DNA of 34,133 bases, taken from contig JBBHKE010002871.1 of assembly GCA_037447655.1 (NCBI GenBank), positions 186,811-220,943 on the forward strand. Reading direction: 5' to 3'. The number at the start of each line of letters is the position of its first letter. Position 1 is the first letter of the stretch. Of this stretch, positions 28,733-34,133 are shown one piece after another. This stretch comes from Zygnema cylindricum (lineage: Eukaryota; Streptophyta; Zygnematophyceae; Zygnematales; Zygnemataceae). A program made the position numbers and the translations under genes. The notes under the pieces were generated by a model, which saw only the letters and a list, made by a program, of their open reading frames with translations, was not told the origin of the DNA and ran no database searches.

Positions 28733-29371
28733 AATAAACTTACCTATCCGTAAATCAACTAATCCATTTCCTGTAAACCTCTAGATAGCCTAGGTAGCCA
28801 TGGCTCTAGCTTCCTCTCCAACTTCTTAGTGACTGCAACAAGTGTGGGAGTTGGAGAGAGAAGTTAGAGGCACACTGTCTCGACTTCTTTTCGGTATTCC
28901 AATTGTGACCTATAAAATAATAATAAACCATCAATTTCTACATTATACACGCCGGGTGTGATATAAACATGAATATAAACACGTTGACATATTTGATTTA
29001 ACGAACATAAAAGTAAGGACGACACAAAATACCGGACAACACAAAATATGTGAAACATCATTTAATTTCAACAGACTAAATCAAATGTCAATTTCAGATC
29101 GGACGGCTCATAATGGAGTCGATGCACTGGAGTGGTCATTTGGCGGTTTGTGAGCACTTGACACGTGGTAAGCCGTGAGTAAATTGGTGACATTACGAGG
29201 AGAGCAACCATGGTTCAAAAACTGGTAGGAGTCAACGCGACGGCCATGCCTACCATGGTCGTACAAGAAAATACAGCGGCACCTGTACCTTTTTGTACTC
29301 TACAGTACACTAAAGTCTTGTGGTTGGTTAGGTAGAGTAGTAGTAGTAGGGGATTGAGAGAGGGATTAATG
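28733..29371. other. Spacer with a hairpin module
   Basis: Around 28768-28890 a module with GCCATGGCTC, AGTGACTGCAACAAGTGTGG and CTCTCCAAC/GTTGGAGAG inverted arms resembles 32520-32615. The rest (28890-29371) has no supported gene. Confidence 0.45.
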
Positions 29372-30194
29372 GTGATGTCAGTATTTCCCCCACCCAAATG
29401 CAACCATAGATCTATGGTTCCTACGAAGTATCTCATTAATAGACTCCAACCTAGAACTCTTACAGCTGCCGCTATATTTGGATAGGTACAATTCATTAAG
29501 TGAATTATACTCCCTACGATATGTCTAAAAGGAATGAACTCTCTCGCTTCTTCATTTATCTAAGCTAGGATTACTATTCCGCTCTCTAAGCTCCCCTCAA
29601 ACACCTTTTTTAAGTCCATTAGAGTAGAGCAACTGTTGGCTTTCTCCATCTAAAACATTTTTAACATGTTTCCTATTTTGTCTTTCTTAGGTAGTTTTAT
29701 CATTCTCTTTTCTCTATCTCTTTCCATCTGATTTCCTAAAAATATATCTAGCTACTCCTAGATCCTTCATATCAAACTGACTCCTCAAATCCCTTTTCAA
29801 CTTATTGATCTTTTCAATTGACTTCCTCAAGAATAATCGATCATCAACATAGATGGCAACAAAAATTTCACCATTCTCATCTTCAAACAAATAAATAGAA
29901 TGGTTCGAACTAATTCGAATGTATCTAAAGTTAGTCAAGAACTCATCCAACTTAACGTTCCATTGTCGTGGCGCCTAACTTATTTCTATACAAAGACTTG
30001 ATCAATTTGCACAACTTACTCTCTTGTCCATTCTCCACAAAACCTTTTGGTTGCTTCATAAAGATTTCTTCTTTGTAAACCTCCATGTTATCCGCTGCTG
30101 CCAGACTAAAAATAATTATGACTATTGGAGCAATGGTCTCCTCATAATCTTTCCCCTCTTTCTGTGTGCAACCCTTTGTTTGTATTGTTGGCAT
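29372..30194 (-). pseudogene. Family 2 RT remnant
   Basis: Minus-strand blocks GCTQKEGKDYEETIAP, EEIFMKQPKGFVENG, then ISSNHSIYLFEDENGEIFVAIYVDD and SQFDMKDLGVARYI match the RT of the neighbouring copy. The YVDD box is intact. A block near 29490-29372 (MNCTYPNIAAAVRVLG, YFVGTIDLWLHLG) corresponds to the end of RT. Frameshifts separate the blocks, and RT sequence before GCTQKEG is missing. Confidence 0.82.
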
Positions 30195-30364
30195 CCGTGG
30201 ATTCTACTTTGGATGCTCCTCGGCTCCCCTATCCATGGAGACTGGTTCAGTTGCTTCTTCTCCTCTCTCGTCTGACAACGAAGGAATCTCTTCTTCCACT
30301 TCAGATTTTCCTCTTGTTGTACTTGCATTGTCTTGATGGTTGTCTCCCCCGGTACATCTTCTGT
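30195..30364 (-). pseudogene. Integrase-RT linker remnant joined to protease
   Basis: The minus-strand frame gives a very polar stretch (DNHQDN, SEVEEEIPSLSDERGEEATEP), like the linker before RT in the neighbouring copy. It lies between protease and RT without any integrase motif, marking two deletion junctions (about 30195 and about 30365). Confidence 0.55.
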
Positions 30365-30800
30365 TTAAAAGTCATGGTCAGTTTCAAATATGATTTTGAT
30401 AGAAGTCTTTCCCTCCACTAAGACTTTCAAAACTACCGATCCCACTAGATCTGTTGTAACCACTCTCCCATCCCCATACTCTATCTCCACAGTAGGGATT
30501 TTTCTTAGCTTAGTAAAGAGATACTTATCACAACACATATGTATGGATGCACGTGAGTCGATGATCCATCCTTCCTGTGGAGCTTCCAGAATTGCTCCGA
30601 GAGCACACTTTTGTTTCCGAGGGATCTTCTTCTCCTCCAGATTCTCGTCAACAAGAAGCTCCCCATCCTCCTCCTCTGATGACTCGTCCTTGGTTTCCCC
30701 TTTCACTTTTGTGACCACAAGTCCCTTCTTCTTCCCTTCGGAAGAACCCCCTTCACGGTTCTCTTGGATCCTCAGCTCGACAGCTTCACACAATCTACGA
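30365..30800 (-). pseudogene. Family 2 protease (DSR variant)
   Basis: GWIIDSRASIHMC replaces the expected DSGAS: the Gly after the catalytic Asp-Ser is Arg, which should disable the enzyme. KLRKIPTVEIEYGDGRVVTT and the upstream acidic linker match the copies at 27226 and 33000. Confidence 0.85.
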
Positions 30801-31704
30801 TGAAGTGTCCCGGTTTTTTGCAAAAATGACAAAGACCCTTTGGAGGCCTCAGTCCTCCAAACAGATCTCTTTCCCCTTTATACGGTTTCTTCAGGTCCTT
30901 CTCCCATCGGTCCCCTCTTGCAACTAGAGCTTGAATGCTCTTTCCTCCTCTCCTAATCTTCATTGTGTTTTCTTGCACAAGTATCATCCGGACCACTGTA
31001 TTCCACATCCATAAACTATCAGTCATTTCTGGTACTCGGTACACTATGTTCTCGTACTTGTCTAATAACTTCATGATGAGAGTGTTAACTTTCATTTTCA
31101 TTATACCTATCCACCCGGCACTTTCCATCTCCATAGACAAATAAGAAAGATCATTACAATAATCTAACATCTTTCCTCCTTTGTAAGTGTAACTCACTAA
31201 CTTTTGGGCAGCCAACTGGAGCGCGTGAATAGTACCTGTTCTATAGATCTCCACCAAACTCACCCACAACTCCTCGGCCTTGTAAATGTAAAGGTGGTGG
31301 GTGGCCAAAGCTTGAGTGAGGTGTCTTAGAATGAAGTTCTTGGTAGCCATGTTTACGTCTACCGACAATTGAGTATCGTTCTCCGCGGTCTTCACGGCCG
31401 CTGCTCGCGGTGCCCTGGCAATAGGAATGTGGGGTGTCTCTTTCCCTTTCCATTTTTCAAACACACTGCTGTCCCCATCATCTTTCTCCTGTGCTGAAGA
31501 AGTCCCTACTGCAGGAAACCTTACTCCTCCAAATCTTGGTGGAGTTCTCGAAGGTGGACGTTTCACTTATCCATTGACGATACCCCATTATCGTTTTCTG
31601 CACAAAGCCCCCATCATCATGGCTTCCTAATTAATGAACTCAGATCCATTCAATGTGGGCACCTTAGAGGGTGGGCCCATAACCTAAAATTTTGTGTCCT
31701 CCAT
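30772..31704 (-). pseudogene. Family 2 gag
   Basis: The ATG is at 31704 (MEDTKF then stop, VMGPPSKVPTLNG). The frame 31566-30772 (264 codons) is the longest surviving Gag of this family: a Gag core with LRHLTQALATHHLYIYKAEELW, LDYCNDLSYLSMEMESAG, KYENIVYRV, a basic segment and an intact single CCHC knuckle CHFCKKPGHFIVDC. Stops in the first ~45 codons disconnect it from the ATG. Confidence 0.85.
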
Positions 31705-32500
31705 TGGACTACAGAATTCAAGAAGCCTTTAGATAGTGTTTAACTAACCCACTTCAAGCCACAACCATTGCTGCCCAAAAAGACAAACTGACAGTCTGAG
31801 TGCACCCTTGTGCAGCATGGAGGCTGCTGAGTTCGTTGCAAAAAGAGTCACTGAAAACGGCCAACCAGCCGATAAGTTATGAAGTGGCAAAGATGCTAAT
31901 TTATACATAGCTCTCAAGGGAGAGGTGAGTGTCTAAAAATATTCTTAGTCCTACTTCTCTCTCACAAACCCTGTCTACTACTGTACGACCCAATCACATA
32001 ACTATAAAGTACAGAAAGGTACTACTACCGATGTCCTTTCTGTACGACCTGTGTACGACAAGACCGCTGAGTGGACGCGTGTCAATCTTTCACTTGTCTG
32101 TACGCTCTGCGGAATTTTTACAACCAAATGCCATCCCTCCACGTCGCGCTAGGTCATGCCTCGTCCATAAACGCCAAAGTGACCATTCCGGGATCTTGGC
32201 AGCGATGTATGTCGTAGGAATAAATCTGACATTGAATTTTAGCTGTTGAAACATATGTCCGACTCTTTTGTTTCGTGCGAAATGACGTCCGCACTCAACT
32301 AGTTCTATGTTCTTCAATTCATAATGTAGTTGATCGGTTTCAGACCATACATAATTTTAAATAAATATCAAATTCTATGTATCGTTACGGACCTCTACGA
32401 TAGACTGGTTAGAGGTAACGGCTACGCCGCGCTCTACGGGTCGAAGGTTTGAGTCTTGCCGGACACAACCTTTTGTTGAGAGTGACTTATGTCACTCTTT
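31705..32500 (-). repeat. Leader and LTR-like region of the integrase-less copy
   Basis: It has the same order of landmarks as 22803-23644 (leader, TCTCTCTC-rich boundary, GTACG-rich hairpins, tRNA-like segment) but is strongly diverged. A perfect 11-bp hairpin (32009-32019, 32035-32045, 15-nt loop) corresponds to an imperfect GTACA-AAAG hairpin in the other copy. Confidence 0.55.
32395..32474 (+). other. tRNA-like segment, copy 3 (best box B)
   Basis: Plus strand. GGTTTGAGTCT (32446-32456) matches the Pol III box B consensus GGTTCGANTCC at all but two positions. TAGACTGGTTAGAGG (32401-32415) looks like a D-arm/box A with a small deletion, about 30 bp upstream. TTTT follows at 32471. A confident anticodon arm and acceptor stem could not be drawn, so this is a degenerate tRNA or tRNA-derived element, not a working gene. 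Confidence 0.4.
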
Positions 32501-32664
32501 AGTCCTAACTATGGAGCACAGGCAGCCATGGCTCCATCACTCTCTCTCTCTTTCAGTGACTACAACAAGTATGGGGGCAAGAAAGAAGGGATGGAGGCAA
32601 GGTGCCTGTACTTTTCTTAATCTTTTTGTGCTAATCTATTTAGACCTAGAAAATACCCAAAAAA
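32501..32664. other. Spacer with the CCATGGCTCC hairpin module
   Basis: Shares GCCATGGCTCC and AGTGACTACAACAAGTATGG with 28768-28890. It separates the integrase-less copy from the next family 2 fragment. Confidence 0.5.
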
Positions 32665-32667
32665 CAA

Positions 32668-33000
32668 GTTATTTCAACACGATATAGATATCAGATTTTT
32701 GTTTAACTGAGGAATATACAAAACATTTGACAAGGTCAATATGGATACCTTTCCATCCACTATGACTTTAAGGTCTACCGATCCCACGTAGCTAGTGGTG
32801 ACAATTCTCCCATCCCCATACTCTATCTCTACTCATGTAATTTTTCTCAGTTTTGTAAACCATTTTCTATTTCTACACATATGCATAGATGCTCCTGACT
32901 CTATAATCCACCCATCGTCGGGTGCTTCTCTCATAGCTCCGAATGCACACTTTTGTCTTTTTGTAATTATGTCTCCATGTCTTTTCTTTCCAAATTTTTA
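32668..33000 (-). pseudogene. Family 2 protease (ESG variant)
   Basis: The active site reads WIIESGASMHMC: the catalytic Asp is Glu. YGDGRIVTT, VDLKVIVDGK and NVLYIPQLNKNL follow. It is out of frame with the gag block 33242-32967. Confidence 0.82.
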
Positions 33001-34030
33001 TCAAGGAGATTCTCCTCATCGAATGCCTCCTCCTCTTCTGCGCCCACTTGTGTTGCCACAAGTGCCTTCGTTTTCCCTCTTTGACTAGAATTTGCTTGTC
33101 CATCCTTCATTCGCAGCTCCGCCAATCTGGTGCAATCTGCCATGTTATGCCCGAATTTCTTGCAAAAATGGCATAGTTTTTTTGGGGGACATTTTTCTTG
33201 TCCCTTAGATTGTCCTACTCCCGACCCTTTACCGAAAGGCATGTAAGGTTTATGTTCATCTCGGTTCTTCTAATCTGTCCCTGCACCAAGTGCTTGAATG
33301 CTACGATTTCCTCAACGGAGCTCCATAGAATTCTCCCGGACGAAGATCATCCCAACAGCTGAGTTCCAAATTGATCGGTTGTCAAGTAATTCTTGAACTC
33401 AGTTTACAATATTTTCATACTCATCTGAAAGTTTCATGATAAGAGTATTGACTTTATGTTTTTCGTTCTCTACCTTTCTTACACTCTGAAGTTCAACATA
33501 AAGCCCAACAATATCATTACAAAAATGTAGTATGCTACCACCTTTATAAATATATGTGGTCTGCTAGTTGTTGTTTCTTCGAAAGTTCCACTCTTATACA
33601 AGCTCACTAAAGACTTCCACTCTTATACAAGCTCATTAGAGATTTCTAGACTTGAACAGACATAGTTAGATTTAGAAGAGGAACATCAATTGCTTGTGTG
33701 AGATTCCTCAGAATGACATGTTTGGCCAACTCATTTTTGCAGTGCTAAACCTCCTGGTCGTTCTCCTCTGTTTTCTGTAAAGTTGATGTCATTACTACTC
33801 CAATTGCAGCAAGTATGGCTTTCTCCTTACTCTTTTCTCAACCTATGATGAAGGTTTCTTCATCGTCCTCAACTTCTTCTGAGGCCCTAGGCATTCCTCT
33901 GCCCTATCGTGGTGCTCCTAAAAATCGAGCCCCTCCAAAACTTATTGGGGCTTCAATGCTCGGTGCAAGACACCTCACATATCCATATCCAATTCCCCAA
34001 AGGTGTTTTTTGAAACTCTGAGACCTCCAT
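32967..34030 (-). pseudogene. Family 2 gag
   Basis: ATG at 34030 (MEVSEF), then a deletion of roughly 90 bp relative to the copy at 28234 brings WGI-type residues next to the start. Stops and shifts break the middle part (NELAKHVILRNLTQAID is recognisable near 33735-33685). The open block 33242-32967 has an intact knuckle CHFCKKFGHNMADC followed by an acidic linker to protease. Confidence 0.8.
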
Positions 34031-34133
34031 AAGTCCTCAGAGTGGACAGCTTCCAAGAAGCCTCTAGGATAATCCTGACCCCTTTGTGTTTAAGCAAAAA
34101 TAACTGCCACCCTGGCAGACAAAAACTCTGACC
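34031..34133 (-). repeat. Family 2 leader, cut by the window edge
   Basis: Closely matches the leaders at 22803-22905 and 28235-28336 (GGTCAGAG, TTTGTCTGCCAGGGTGGCAG, GGGGTCAGGATTATCC), ending in the gag ATG at 34030. Confidence 0.8.

Larger units (their letters stand above)
29372..32500 (-). mobile_element. Copia family 2 element lacking integrase
   Basis: Minus strand: LTR-like region and leader, gag, protease, then a direct jump to an integrase-RT linker and RT, ending inside the RT/RNase H boundary at about 29372. Integrase and the N-terminal part of RT are absent. The remaining parts are clearly homologous to the copy at 23645-28732. Confidence 0.82.
32665..34133 (-). mobile_element. 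Family 2 gag-protease fragment running off the window
   Basis: Minus strand: leader (34133-34031), gag and protease, then similarity stops after NVLYIPQLNKNLISIS at about 32668. Integrase and RT are not found downstream. It may have been split by insertion of the neighbouring copy; no target duplication was identified. Confidence 0.8.

Noticed and set aside
23097-32045. Perfect hairpins in two family 2 LTR-like regions as a compensatory pair
   Set aside because: On alignment the two perfect hairpins are not at the same position; only a shared imperfect GTACA/AAAG hairpin corresponds, so covariation is not shown.
32395-32474. Functional tRNA gene
   Set aside because: Box B is good but no acceptor stem or confident anticodon arm can be drawn.
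1-34133. CRISPR array or prokaryotic operon
   Set aside because: No regularly spaced identical repeats with unique spacers; content is eukaryotic retrotransposons.

Overview
This is a transposable-element-rich stretch of a eukaryotic nuclear genome. I found no host gene, rRNA or CRISPR that I could support. Almost all recognisable coding sequence is Ty1/copia-type retrotransposon: zinc-knuckle Gag, DSG protease, then integrase BEFORE reverse transcriptase/RNase H. The one intact primer-binding site (TGGTATCAGAGC) has the form matching the initiator tRNA-Met of plants and related algae, and CpG is not visibly depleted. A plant or alga is the best guess, but the species cannot be named from the window.

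Left block (1-12.6 kb) is a nest of copia family 1. The youngest layer is a complete 6118-bp element (6314-12431) with 546/547-bp LTRs (5 substitutions and 1 indel between them) and a perfect 5-bp target duplication AATAT. It lies next to a decayed minus-strand copy of the same family (1405-6313, partial LTR to RT/RNase H) and two plus-strand RT fragments (580-896 and 12437-12637) that look like parts of a still older copy. A short inverted-repeat transposon (MITE) sits at 903-1404.

Middle block (12.6-22.6 kb) has no supported gene. It carries two more MITE copies (13106-13597 and 17271-17568); all three copies have perfect 8-bp target duplications. It also holds a dispersed repeat built on the palindrome TATCGCGATA, several tandem repeats, a C-rich block, a (TAGAG)n/(AG)n microsatellite, and a 10-N gap beside a 29-T run.

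Right block (22.6-34.1 kb) is a cluster of minus-strand relics of a second copia family: an LTR-leader fragment (22.8-23.64 kb), a nearly full-length but broken copy (23.95-28.73 kb), a copy that has lost integrase (29.37-32.5 kb), and a gag-protease fragment running off the window (32.67-34.13 kb). Their LTR-like regions contain a tRNA-like structure followed by TTTT on the opposite strand.

The most interesting observation is in family 1. The polyprotein frame of the young element is interrupted between integrase and RT by TAG CAA TCA, which fits the stop-CARYYA leaky-termination motif, directly after a perfect 9-bp hairpin. The diverged minus-strand relic has a stop (TAA CAA TCA) at exactly the same codon after the identical hairpin. 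No in-frame ATG exists between this stop and the RT core. This points to programmed readthrough controlling RT-RNase H output, at a place where copia elements normally have an uninterrupted polyprotein. Other breaks in the young copy (a TGA before integrase, a frameshift near the end of RNase H, a 79-bp duplication at the gag start) look like ordinary lesions and probably make it non-autonomous.
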